NCBI GenBank assembly: GCA_024642565.1
Contig: JAHEAV010000001.1
Location: forward strand, 62,001 to 126,000
DNA: 64,000 nt
Direction: 5' to 3'
Origin: Erythrobacter sp.
GTDB lineage: Bacteria > Pseudomonadota > Alphaproteobacteria > Sphingomonadales > Sphingomonadaceae
In this document: one piece after another, positions 42,578-51,335 of the stretch
How the letters are laid out: each line of letters opens with the position of its first letter
Numbering within the stretch: the stretch's first letter is position 1
The notes under the pieces: generated by a model
Told to the model about the DNA's origin: nothing
Seen by the model: only the letters and a program-made list of their open reading frames with translations
Database searches by the model: none
Program-made: the position numbers and the translations under genes

Positions 42578-44650
42578 TCAGCCCTGATCCTCTTCCTGGG
42601 GAAGTGCATCGGTTGTGCAGTCAACCTGCGGGATGCCATCCGGTTTCGACACCGTGAATGGCAGTTCGCATTCCTGCAGCGGGTCTATGCCTTTGCAAGC
42701 TGGCGAAGGCGTGCCTTCATACGCCAGAGTCGAGCAGATCAAGGCAATGTTATAGCCGTAATCCAGCGCCGATTCTGATCCTTTGTAATTCATCACGTTA
42801 ACCAGTTGGGCGCCGTAATTCTCATGTTCTGGCGAGCGGGCATTGCTGAGGAAGAAAAGGCGCTGCAGGACGGCCTTATAGCGAATTCGTGCATCCCAAT
42901 CGTCGGGGCTTCTGGCCAGAATCTGCTTCTGCTCGGCAGATAGTTTTTCCAGAAAAGCGCCCGATGTTCCTGCTGGATCAAGCGGAGCAAGCCCATTCAG
43001 AAGATCGCCCTCAAGCTCGCTGATATGCTCGCTCAACCGCGACCAGAAATCGCTCTCATCATGGTCAAGGTCACGAAGGCTGTTTTCGAGCAAGGCATTC
43101 TGCATCATTTGCATGCGTACAACGCTCAGATTATCTTCATCGGTCTGGTCATTGGGACTGATGCCGATGAGGAGTAGATAACCGAGCCACGCGGTGTTGT
43201 CGGTGGAATCATTGGCTTGGATCCGGGCATTTTCTGCCTGCAAGCGGTTCTTATCGGCACTCAACTGGGTCTCGCCGATAATCGCCAGAAGAATAAGCAG
43301 AGCCAGCGCGATGAATGCGGCAATTGCCCCAATACCAAGCAAACGCCGCCGCCGGGATTGACGGCTGCGGGTTACAAATGCTTGTTCTTCATCGGTCAGG
43401 ATTAGGCGCGGCTGGTTGGTTACAGGATCGATTTGCCGGCAAGCCCTTGTAACGATGGCGAGCTCTTCGCTTTGCAGGTAACTGCCTTTTGTCTGGGTAT
43501 GGCTGGCCAATCCATCGCGCACGATGCGGCGAACCTGAAGCAAGGCTTTGCGTTCATCACTGCGGGTTTCAACAATCCGGGCGGCCAGCGCATCATGCGC
43601 CAATTCGAACCGGTTATCCCCTTCGCGCAGCACGCGCGATGCCTGCAGGCTGGCAAGTGCAGGATCGACCCAGGTTTCGCAATTGGGCATTCGTGCAACC
43701 AGTTCTTCGCGCGTGCTGGGCTGTTTGGTTCCTTCGACCGATACAAACTCCTCCAACAGTAAGCGAATGCCGCCGGCTGGCATGTCCGGGTGCGCCGGGC
43801 GCAGTTCCGCTTCAATGGCCCGGATCCGGCCATCGAGGAAGTCTGACATGACATCGCCCAATTGGCCCGTCTCTTCGACATCAGCGTCGGTGAAGACCAA
43901 GCTGCCGTCATCATCGGCCTTCACTGCGAGCTGGTACAGACTATCGAGATAGACCTGCAAATAGGCCAGCTGGACGTAGCTCTTCCCGCAGTCGCTCAGT
44001 TTGTCGATAATCAACCGGCCAGTGTTGATCCCATGTTCCAGCGCTATGTCATGCGCGGTGCAGGTGCCCGAAATGACCCCTTCTATCTTGGCAGGGCTCA
44101 TCAGTTCGACGCGCAAGCGCTTGTTGAACAGATTGGGAATGAGCTGCTCGAAGGCATTCAGCTGGGCCAGATATTCCTCTCGCAGGCTGACGATCACCTT
44201 GCAGGCGACACCGGACGCGATCACATCGGAAATTGTCTTGTAGAATGCTTCCCGTTCCTCGTCCGTGCCAAGCACGAACAGTTCTTCAAATTGGTCAAAG
44301 ATGAGGTAAACCGGGCGCAGATGATCGAGATAGACGGACCGCAATGCCGAAACCACCGTAGTGCCGGGTTCGATAGGAGTTACCGCCGCAGCACCAATTT
44401 CCTGGATCAGCGATTGGTTGATGTCACTGCCACGGCGGACCCAGAGCGGATGCCAGTCGGTCTTGCGGATACGGTTGGAAAGACCGCACTGGATCAGACT
44501 GGTCTTGCCCGTGCCCGATTGGCCATACACCAGAACGATGTCGGTTTCGCCAAGCAGCCGGTATAATTGTTCGGTTTCCTCCGCACGACCGAAAAAGACC
44601 TCGGCATCGGCTTCGGTGTAAGGGTCGAGGAATTTGAAGGGTGAGTTCAT
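42578..44650 (-). CDS. Membrane-anchored STAND ATPase (nSTAND1-like)
   Basis: 690 residues. Walker A is G43-Q-S-G-T-G-K49-T-S51 and Walker B is YLIFDQFEELF with D119, E122 and E123, the pattern of novel STAND (nSTAND1) NTPases; SLREEYL near 155-161 is the sensor arm and FELAHDALAAR at 348-358 the winged-helix end. A basic RQSRRRR stretch and one membrane helix (about 437-459) follow, then a 230-residue acidic domain with four Cys (639, 652, 661, 678) that positive-inside topology places in the periplasm. Its start overlaps the CHAT stop (ATGA). It probably senses a signal and switches the two proteases encoded upstream (inferred). Confidence 0.88.
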   Translation of the reverse strand: MNSPFKFLDPYTEADAEVFFGRAEETEQLYRLLGETDIVLVYGQSGTGKTSLIQCGLSNRIRKTDWHPLWVRRGSDINQSLIQEIGAAAVTPIEPGTTVVSALRSVYLDHLRPVYLIFDQFEELFVLGTDEEREAFYKTISDVIASGVACKVIVSLREEYLAQLNAFEQLIPNLFNKRLRVELMSPAKIEGVISGTCTAHDIALEHGINTGRLIIDKLSDCGKSYVQLAYLQVYLDSLYQLAVKADDDGSLVFTDADVEETGQLGDVMSDFLDGRIRAIEAELRPAHPDMPAGGIRLLLEEFVSVEGTKQPSTREELVARMPNCETWVDPALASLQASRVLREGDNRFELAHDALAARIVETRSDERKALLQVRRIVRDGLASHTQTKGSYLQSEELAIVTRACRQIDPVTNQPRLILTDEEQAFVTRSRQSRRRRLLGIGAIAAFIALALLILLAIIGETQLSADKNRLQAENARIQANDSTDNTAWLGYLLLIGISPNDQTDEDNLSVVRMQMMQNALLENSLRDLDHDESDFWSRLSEHISELEGDLLNGLAPLDPAGTSGAFLEKLSAEQKQILARSPDDWDARIRYKAVLQRLFFLSNARSPEHENYGAQLVNVMNYKGSESALDYGYNIALICSTLAYEGTPSPACKGIDPLQECELPFTVSKPDGIPQVDCTTDALPQEEDQG

Positions 44651-46425
44651 GGCGCCTGGATCGCTTCCCTGAATTCTTCGACCAAATTTCGCATGGGCAA
44701 ATGCTGTGCTTTTTCGCGCGGGTCCATATCATCCGAAATTTTGAGAATATCTTTGGGGTCCGCTATGGAATAATAGTGGCAGGTCCGGTCATCCACGGTG
44801 TAGCCGCGCAGAAAATACAGCTTCGTATTGTCATTCCCGGTCAGGGCATTCTGGTCGATGATGAACGGTGTGAGATTGAGGTATTGCGACACATCTTCCA
44901 GATCCTTGAGCAGGATGACCGATTCATTATCCGTGAAACTTGCCCGCATTTCCTCGGAATCGGCATAACCTGCAGTGACTCGGTCCAGCAGTACCTGCCG
45001 ATGTAGAAATTCAGGTGGGCGGTGTCGGCTCTTGCTGATGGCAATGCCTTTGATTGTTGCCAGCTTGTAACTGACGATAAAGGCAAAGTCGGTCAGGATT
45101 GTACCAAGGTGCTGTTCGCCCTGGACGCAAAAGCTTTCCACTTCGGCGGAATCGGCCAGTCCTGATGCCAATTCGCTGCGCATTTCGATCATGAAGCGGT
45201 GGGCGTCCGCACTGGTCCCTTCGGTTAGGGCTTCGTTGAGGCTTTTGCCCAGATCCATGAAGGGCACGATAGCGTTGGCGGCCAGGACATCGTCGATTAC
45301 CCGGATCAGGTCGAGATAGTCAAAATTCGGTTCCTGGTCAGGATGGAGATTCAGAAACGAAAGCAATAACGCCCGTTGGTCCGGCGTAATCGCCAGATCG
45401 TGTTTATCGAACCGCGCGTTCCACAATTGCGACAGCAGGATAAAGGCCAACATCTTGGTCGCGATGTCATAGGTTGTCACAAGTTGGTGAAGGCGGTCCT
45501 CATCGACCACATTGCTCGAAAACAGCTTGCGCAACTGTTCACCCATCGGCGCGGGATAGGCATCGATAATCTGCTGGCGCACGGTTCGCAGATCTGACCG
45601 GCCGTTGCGCTTGGCCATTTCGAACAGAACACCTACTTCCATGCTGAACGGAGCGATGGCGTTGAACAGCGTCTGGATCAGCCCATCGTTAACCGCCACC
45701 GCATTTGCATGGGTCAGTGCCGCGCCGCGAATGATGACCTGATTGTCCGCCTGTGTCGGCAATTGCCAACGCTTCACATCGCCATGATCCGGGTGGGTGT
45801 AGAGGCCCCATGTCAGTTCAGGGGAGGCAGGCGCCTGTACCGTTCCGGCTGCTTCCTCGCCAAATTCAATCCCGCGGAAATCGCCGATTGTCTTGGCATC
45901 GCCATAACGGCTGGCGATCAACGCACTGGCCGCAGCGAAGGCTTCACCAATTGTCTTGCCCGCAGCCAGCGATTCGTAGAATTGTTCCGAAAATTCCGTC
46001 GCCATCGTATCGTCGATAGGAACAGAGGTGGCGATCACCGCGGGGACGCCATTATCGATCAACGCCTTGACCTGATCGCGGGTGGCGCAGCCGTTGAGGA
46101 AGACCAGTTTCAGGCCAGCAGAGCTGCCCATCAATTGCGCCAGCCCGCCCGCATGGGCCAGCTCTGCGCCGCCCGGCTTTTCCAATTGCAAGGCGGTGCC
46201 GTTGGCGTGACCACCATAATGGAAGATCGCGATTTGCCCGGCAAATCGGTTGAAGAGACCAAAAAGATCGTCCAGCCCGGCGCTGGCTTCGGCTTGCACC
46301 CGAATAAAACGTTTGTCGTCATAATCGCTGAGCGCCGCGCAGATCGCTTTTCGTTCGCGGGTCAACATCGCCAGGTGATTGTCGGCATCGTTGGAGAAAC
46401 CAAGCAGGATAACCGGGATACTCAT
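44647..46425 (-). CDS. CHAT-domain cysteine protease
   Basis: 592 residues from the ATG at 46425, whose ATGA overlaps the caspase stop. Residues about 1-200 are a CHAT domain of the caspase clan: catalytic His is H73 in FHYGGHANG and catalytic Cys is C113 in LVFLNGCAT. Residues about 235-592 are a large helical region without recognised motifs. CHAT proteases act as separase-like or immune effectors, for example with bacterial gasdermins and type III-E CRISPR. No gasdermin gene lies here. Position between caspase and STAND genes, each joined by 4-bp overlaps, suggests one complex. Confidence 0.88.
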   Translation of the reverse strand: MSIPVILLGFSNDADNHLAMLTRERKAICAALSDYDDKRFIRVQAEASAGLDDLFGLFNRFAGQIAIFHYGGHANGTALQLEKPGGAELAHAGGLAQLMGSSAGLKLVFLNGCATRDQVKALIDNGVPAVIATSVPIDDTMATEFSEQFYESLAAGKTIGEAFAAASALIASRYGDAKTIGDFRGIEFGEEAAGTVQAPASPELTWGLYTHPDHGDVKRWQLPTQADNQVIIRGAALTHANAVAVNDGLIQTLFNAIAPFSMEVGVLFEMAKRNGRSDLRTVRQQIIDAYPAPMGEQLRKLFSSNVVDEDRLHQLVTTYDIATKMLAFILLSQLWNARFDKHDLAITPDQRALLLSFLNLHPDQEPNFDYLDLIRVIDDVLAANAIVPFMDLGKSLNEALTEGTSADAHRFMIEMRSELASGLADSAEVESFCVQGEQHLGTILTDFAFIVSYKLATIKGIAISKSRHRPPEFLHRQVLLDRVTAGYADSEEMRASFTDNESVILLKDLEDVSQYLNLTPFIIDQNALTGNDNTKLYFLRGYTVDDRTCHYYSIADPKDILKISDDMDPREKAQHLPMRNLVEEFREAIQAP

Positions 46426-49400
46426 GCCTGCCACTCCACTTGCCTGAGTGCCGCAATACCGGCTGGAGCGGTAAAGTAATTGAGATGATGGCACGCTGCG
46501 TCAATCCGGGTCGGATGGGTGGCGCGCGCGGGCAAGTCGGCAACGATTGCCTCCACGGCCACGGCAATGTCATTCGCCCGGTTGCCAAACAGTGCGTCAA
46601 AGGCTGCCCCGCGCCCGACTTTGCTGACAAGATCGCCAAATCCGCTGCCGGGCGGGTCCTGGTATTTGGCCACATCGCCTGCAACAATCGTATAGCGCGT
46701 AGCGGGTATGGGACTGGTGTTGAGTTCTTTCAGGAACGCAGAATCCGGATTCATTTCCTCCAGCGTAGGGGTCAACTTCTTCGACCGGCCTAGCAATGCG
46801 AGTACGGGCCCGCAGAATTGCGGCGCGAAATTTATTCCGATAGTCGCAAGCACTTCCAATACTTTACGTGCGCTGCCAACCTTTCCGAAAGGCGATCCAC
46901 CATTGGGGGTGCCGCACATAACTAGATGCTGGACCACGCCTTCCCCGCCTTCGCGTTCAATGAAATAACGGCTGACCAATCCACCCATTGAATGGGCCAT
47001 GATGGTTACCCGCTTGCCATGATCAGGCCCGAGCCCGACCGCGGCAAGGTCCGCTTTTAATGCCCGCGCAGTCTCTGCGATTGGTGTGGAGAGATTTTCG
47101 TAATCATAGGACAAGATGCAATCGAACTGATCGCTCAAGCTGGCCAGAGGCACTCCGCCCAGAAGCGCTTCGGTGTCCCCGATAATTCCGTGCACCACAA
47201 TCAGCACACGGCTGGCTGCCGCGACTTTGCCGGCGATACCTTCGGTATGATAGCTGAAGCTGCCACCGGTTGCATATTCCGCCCGGCGCAGCCGGTTGAC
47301 ATTGCTGACCCCTAGATAGGTCTTGAACAGATACATCTTCAACGCACCGCCAACGCTGCGCTGGTCGATTGCCAGTGCTGCATCCGAGGCGGGAATATGA
47401 TCGATTGCAATATGCGTCGCACCGTCATCGCCCTGCCAGAAATCGCCTGCCAGCAGGATGTGTTTACCATCGTCGATCAGCGGCACCAGCGCTTCATCCT
47501 TGCCCAATGGTGCCGCGATCCGCAGTTCCAGCGGCGCACCGGCCAAGGCATCTGCATGGGTGATATCGGTCAACTCGATCGAATGGACTGCCGCACCGCG
47601 ATTGCCGCCCAATGTTGCCGGAGCGAGCTTTGTTGAGCCAAGCACATCGAGCAAACGGGCATAGTCACCTGTTGCCCGTGCCGGTTCGGGTGCAGAAGCC
47701 AATGCAATGCTGGCCGTGAAGGCTGGATGCGGGAGAATCTGGATTTGACCGTCAGCCAAGGAAACCTCGCGCGGACCCACTTCGTCCAGCTGACGCGTGA
47801 TACGAAACTGAAGATCGCAGGTGAACCAGTCATCGGCAGCTATCTTCTCGGCGTCTTTCAACTCATCATCGCTGACGATACCGCGTGTGGTTTCCAGCGG
47901 AGGCATGGCCAGGCGGAAATCGTCCAACCGTTCGGTGCTGACGATGACCTTCAATCGCTCCAGCCCTTCGTCGCCATGATCGAGCGTAAAACGCATGATT
48001 TCGGATGGCTTCGTGGTCCCGACCAGCATGGTCTGGAATTCCCCACCGGGTGCAACCTGGTCGTTGGCCAGCGGAACGACGCCGAAGTCCTCCGAGAAAT
48101 AGACCAATGTATAATGGAGGACTTGCGCAGTCCGGTTGGCAATCTGCAGCTTGCCGCCGGGTTTGATCCAGCCGTCACCGCTCTTGCGAAATGGCAGCGC
48201 GATTTCCGGGCCTTCATGGTTACTCTCGGTGCCGTCAGCGGCGATTTCGACAAAGCGCAAGCTTACCTTGCCGGGGTCAAGTTCGGGGCGCGTGTTCTTG
48301 AGCTGCAGGCTGCGTTGCCACTGTGCGATATGGGCCAGCATGGGCAATAATGGCTTGGCCCAGCCATCGGCCAAGGCGTTCAGCGGGATCGATCCGACCA
48401 CCGGCCCACCAGCTTTGGCTTCCAGATCCAGATTTTGGCCATTTGCGCGCAGTACGGGTCCGTCACCGGCTCCTTCGTTCACCAGCAGTGCGCCATTGCC
48501 CGGTGAGGCATCCAGTGCGGCTGAGAGCGCTTCGCGTGTCGCATCATCGCCGACAAATTCGATGAGCAACGGGGCAGGCGGCATGCTCGCTACTTCGGCC
48601 CAGTATCTTTTTGCCGGATCGGCGATGAAATCCGGTTCGATCACCGACGTCTGGGCTCCGATCCGCAATGCCTTGGCAGTGCCTTGCGTCGCCGTTTCGT
48701 CCTCGCTCTTGATCGTCAACGTAACCGGGCTGATCGCATCTGTCGGCAAGCCTTGCAGTGCCCCGCAGTCCGCCAGCCAGCGCCCATCCGATTGATACAC
48801 GCTGTAACTTGGCCGCGCGCGAGTTCCTGCGCCGCCGAGGAAGCCTGACCATGCATCGAACCCGGCGAAGGCTTCGAATTGCGGATCTTGGGGTGTCTTG
48901 CCCTTTTCACGGATCAGTTGGCGCACGGCCGCCCGGCTGCGGACGTAGAGATCGGCATAGCTGGGGTTGTCACCCGCGCGGCGCAGCACGTCATAAAGTG
49001 CCGTGGTGAAATACCCCAGATGCGTGTCCAGATCCTCCTTGGAAGTCTGGCTGCGATCGCATCCCGCCATCAGCAAATGGCGGCTGGCCGGAATTCCAAG
49101 CGGTTCGCCGCGCTTGAGCATATCTGCCAGCTGTCCTTCGAGATAGGATGCCAGCGGGCGGGGCGGGTACGTGCTGGTGGTAGTGCGAACGCCGGCCTGC
49201 GGACTTTCTGCGACATCTCTTGTGCCCGAACCCGAATGGCAGCAATCCAATACCATCGCGATGTGGGGTTCGCTGGCTGCCAGTTCCCTGAGCAACAACG
49301 CCAGTTCCTTGTCGGCCAGATCGAAATTGTCGCCTTCGCGACTGTCGAAACAGACCAGACCTTCATCCCGATTGTCGCGGTCGAACTCGCGCAGTTCCAG

Positions 49401-49664
49401 CGATGCTGTCGCACGCGCGCCGTGGCCGCTGTAATGGAACAAGGCGACATCATCCTTGCCCGCCTGGCCCAGATGTTTGCGGAACTGGGCGATTACATTG
49501 GCATAGGTTGCATCCCCGTCACGCAGGCTCAGAACGGCCGCATCGGGATAGGAGTGCGCGAGGTAGTCCTCGACATTATCGAGATCGTTGAGGCAGCCCT
49601 GTAATTTGCCAACATGGTCAGGATAGTCGTTGATCCCGACCAGCAAAGCATAGATTTTCGACAT
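46422..49664 (-). CDS. Caspase (metacaspase-type peptidase C14) fused to an alpha/beta-hydrolase lipase
   Basis: 1080 residues; GGGGGAAG precedes the ATG. The caspase domain (about 1-275) has catalytic H81 (FHYSGHG) and C142 (DCCHSG). C24, D27 (GCLND), S79 and D140 occupy the S1-pocket positions known in Trypanosoma metacaspase MCA2, predicting cleavage after Arg/Lys; GCDRSQTS at 201-208 is also metacaspase-like. A 500-residue middle region has no recognised motif (part is beta-rich). Residues about 815-1075 are a lipase-type hydrolase: VVHGIIGD oxyanion loop, nucleophile S892 (AHSMGG), likely acid D1032 and His in CHHLNYF at 1059-1060. It is the first gene of the three-gene operon and has no signal peptide. 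Confidence 0.9.
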   Translation of the reverse strand: MSKIYALLVGINDYPDHVGKLQGCLNDLDNVEDYLAHSYPDAAVLSLRDGDATYANVIAQFRKHLGQAGKDDVALFHYSGHGARATASLELREFDRDNRDEGLVCFDSREGDNFDLADKELALLLRELAASEPHIAMVLDCCHSGSGTRDVAESPQAGVRTTTSTYPPRPLASYLEGQLADMLKRGEPLGIPASRHLLMAGCDRSQTSKEDLDTHLGYFTTALYDVLRRAGDNPSYADLYVRSRAAVRQLIREKGKTPQDPQFEAFAGFDAWSGFLGGAGTRARPSYSVYQSDGRWLADCGALQGLPTDAISPVTLTIKSEDETATQGTAKALRIGAQTSVIEPDFIADPAKRYWAEVASMPPAPLLIEFVGDDATREALSAALDASPGNGALLVNEGAGDGPVLRANGQNLDLEAKAGGPVVGSIPLNALADGWAKPLLPMLAHIAQWQRSLQLKNTRPELDPGKVSLRFVEIAADGTESNHEGPEIALPFRKSGDGWIKPGGKLQIANRTAQVLHYTLVYFSEDFGVVPLANDQVAPGGEFQTMLVGTTKPSEIMRFTLDHGDEGLERLKVIVSTERLDDFRLAMPPLETTRGIVSDDELKDAEKIAADDWFTCDLQFRITRQLDEVGPREVSLADGQIQILPHPAFTASIALASAPEPARATGDYARLLDVLGSTKLAPATLGGNRGAAVHSIELTDITHADALAGAPLELRIAAPLGKDEALVPLIDDGKHILLAGDFWQGDDGATHIAIDHIPASDAALAIDQRSVGGALKMYLFKTYLGVSNVNRLRRAEYATGGSFSYHTEGIAGKVAAASRVLIVVHGIIGDTEALLGGVPLASLSDQFDCILSYDYENLSTPIAETARALKADLAAVGLGPDHGKRVTIMAHSMGGLVSRYFIEREGGEGVVQHLVMCGTPNGGSPFGKVGSARKVLEVLATIGINFAPQFCGPVLALLGRSKKLTPTLEEMNPDSAFLKELNTSPIPATRYTIVAGDVAKYQDPPGSGFGDLVSKVGRGAAFDALFGNRANDIAVAVEAIVADLPARATHPTRIDAACHHLNYFTAPAGIAALRQVEWQA

Positions 49665-49719
49665 TGCAAACGCTTCCCCCGTAGAGCATTCGTCTCTTGA
49701 CGCGGGCGACCAACCACGC

Positions 49720-49769
49720 AGCGCACAATGCGCTAGTCTGCAAAGAAGTCAAATTCTGTTGGTAAACAG
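49720..49769. promoter_or_regulatory. Two inverted repeats upstream of the caspase operon
   Basis: AGCGCA-CAA-TGCGCT (49720-49734) has perfect 6-bp arms, and CTGTT-GGTA-AACAG (49756-49769) 5-bp arms, 56 and 92 bp before the caspase start on the minus strand. They may be operators. I could not identify convincing -10/-35 boxes. Confidence 0.35.
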
Positions 49770-49812
49770 TGTCAAAGACGGGCCAATCGGCCGATACCTA
49801 GGCCGGCTTCTG

Positions 49813-51321
49813 TTACCACTGCCAGCGGCTGATTGTACCGTCTTTCAGGACATGTCCGGCCCGGCCAACCGGCTCGACCTTTCCCAGGGTCAGCGGCGCG
49901 ATTGCAGACCCTTCTTCTGCGTCCATTCGCGCAACAGTTCTGGTGCCCGATGGTGTCCGGGCTACGATAACGGCATGGCGTATTTCCCCTTCGCGCCCGT
50001 AGAGAACCGTATAGGTTTCAATCGCTGCCGGCCCTTCATAATCCGCATCCATTGGCGGAATTGCGCCGCGCAAATCATCGGCTTCTGCCTGGAAATCGAA
50101 GTCTTGCGGAAATGTCCCAGCCGGCTGGGGAGTGCGGGTGAAGATGATTGAATGATTGTGGGTCGCATATCCGCCATTGGCGAACAGCAAACCATTCGTG
50201 CCCGACTTGCGCAATTCCAGCACCATTTGGGCCGCGGCATGGGTCATGTAATTGCCAATCGGACCACCGCCGAAAGTCAGCCCGCCCACCACGGTCATAC
50301 GGGCCTGTGCCGGCAACCCGAGGATGCGGCGCGCCATCTTCGGCACACAAGGGAAACAGGAGTATAACTCGATATGATCGAGATCAGCCAACGATAGCCG
50401 GTTGAGGTCCAGCGTCCGCCGCAGCGAAACTTCCGCGCTGGGAGAGCGTGGAAAGTCGGCGCGGCTGAGCGGGTTCTGGTCTTCATGCGCGGCGGCGCCC
50501 TTGCCAACAAAGACCATATGCTGATCCGCGATGCCCGCATCCCGCGCTGCCGCAAGGCTGGTCACGATCACGGCAGCGCCCTGATTGACAGCGGCGTTGG
50601 CCACCATCAATTTGGAATAGGGATGGGCAATCGGGCGGTTGTCTGCGCTTGGTTCGATTATCTCCGCGGCGGTTCGGGGTTGGCGCAGCCAGGCATTAGG
50701 GTTGCCTTGCGCCACATGCGACATATTCGACCAGATCAGACCGGATTCGGCCTGACCTTCGGCCAAAGTCTGGCCATAGACCGGACGGGCCGCGTTTTCG
50801 TATAAAGGATAGATGTCGCTCGGGGTAATCAGGCCATAGGCCAGGCGGATATCCGACATGGACTGGTGGCGGCGCGGATAGGGCTCTTTCGGGTGCGGCC
50901 ACGCAGGATTGGCGGCTTCTGCCTTGCGTTTGGCAGCCGTGCGCAAGGCCTCACCCCCGACAATCAGCGCTATCTGGGCTTCACCTTTGCCGATGGCATT
51001 GGCCGCTTCATTGATCAGCAGGATGGGGCTTTCACCCGTGGGGCTTGGCGTTTCACGGGCGTATGATGGCGTAATAGCAAGTGCCTTCGACAGGCCTTCG
51101 ACCAAAGTCCCCGCAAGTTCGGGAAAAGACAATTGGTGAACAACGCCAAGCCAGTCCACGTGATCCAGTAGCGCCGCACCCGAATCCTCGCCCGCCGCGC
51201 GGGCCGCCGCGATCATGAGTTCGAGCGAATCCAGCCCTTCGGCCCCGGTCGCAGCACGGTCGTTGATCTGGCCGCATCCGACAAGGACCGGTATGCGCCG
51301 GGTATCGCCCAATTGCTCCAT
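49813..51321 (-). CDS. Thiolase-like protein (TLP1/SCP2-type) without acyl-transfer Cys
   Basis: 502 residues. Thiolase fold with the second-half motifs ELYSCFPCVPKMA, GGLTFGGGPIGNYMTHAAAQM and NGGYATHNHS. In the first half the segment that holds the nucleophilic Cys (NxxCaSG) in classical thiolases reads ILLINEAANAIGKGEAQIALIVGGEAL in pieces, with no Cys. An extra C-terminal domain of about 110 residues follows. Both features fit thiolase-like protein type 1. It ends the gcdH-maiA-fahA gene string, 15 bp after fahA, and may bind or modify acyl-CoAs rather than cleave them. Confidence 0.85.
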   Translation of the reverse strand: MEQLGDTRRIPVLVGCGQINDRAATGAEGLDSLELMIAAARAAGEDSGAALLDHVDWLGVVHQLSFPELAGTLVEGLSKALAITPSYARETPSPTGESPILLINEAANAIGKGEAQIALIVGGEALRTAAKRKAEAANPAWPHPKEPYPRRHQSMSDIRLAYGLITPSDIYPLYENAARPVYGQTLAEGQAESGLIWSNMSHVAQGNPNAWLRQPRTAAEIIEPSADNRPIAHPYSKLMVANAAVNQGAAVIVTSLAAARDAGIADQHMVFVGKGAAAHEDQNPLSRADFPRSPSAEVSLRRTLDLNRLSLADLDHIELYSCFPCVPKMARRILGLPAQARMTVVGGLTFGGGPIGNYMTHAAAQMVLELRKSGTNGLLFANGGYATHNHSIIFTRTPQPAGTFPQDFDFQAEADDLRGAIPPMDADYEGPAAIETYTVLYGREGEIRHAVIVARTPSGTRTVARMDAEEGSAIAPLTLGKVEPVGRAGHVLKDGTISRWQW

Positions 51322-51335
51322 TCCGCTGGCCCGCG

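Noticed and set aside
40414-49664. Mobile defence island
   Set aside because: No integrase, transposase, phage gene, tRNA target or direct repeats flank the locus; neighbours are ordinary metabolic and envelope genes.
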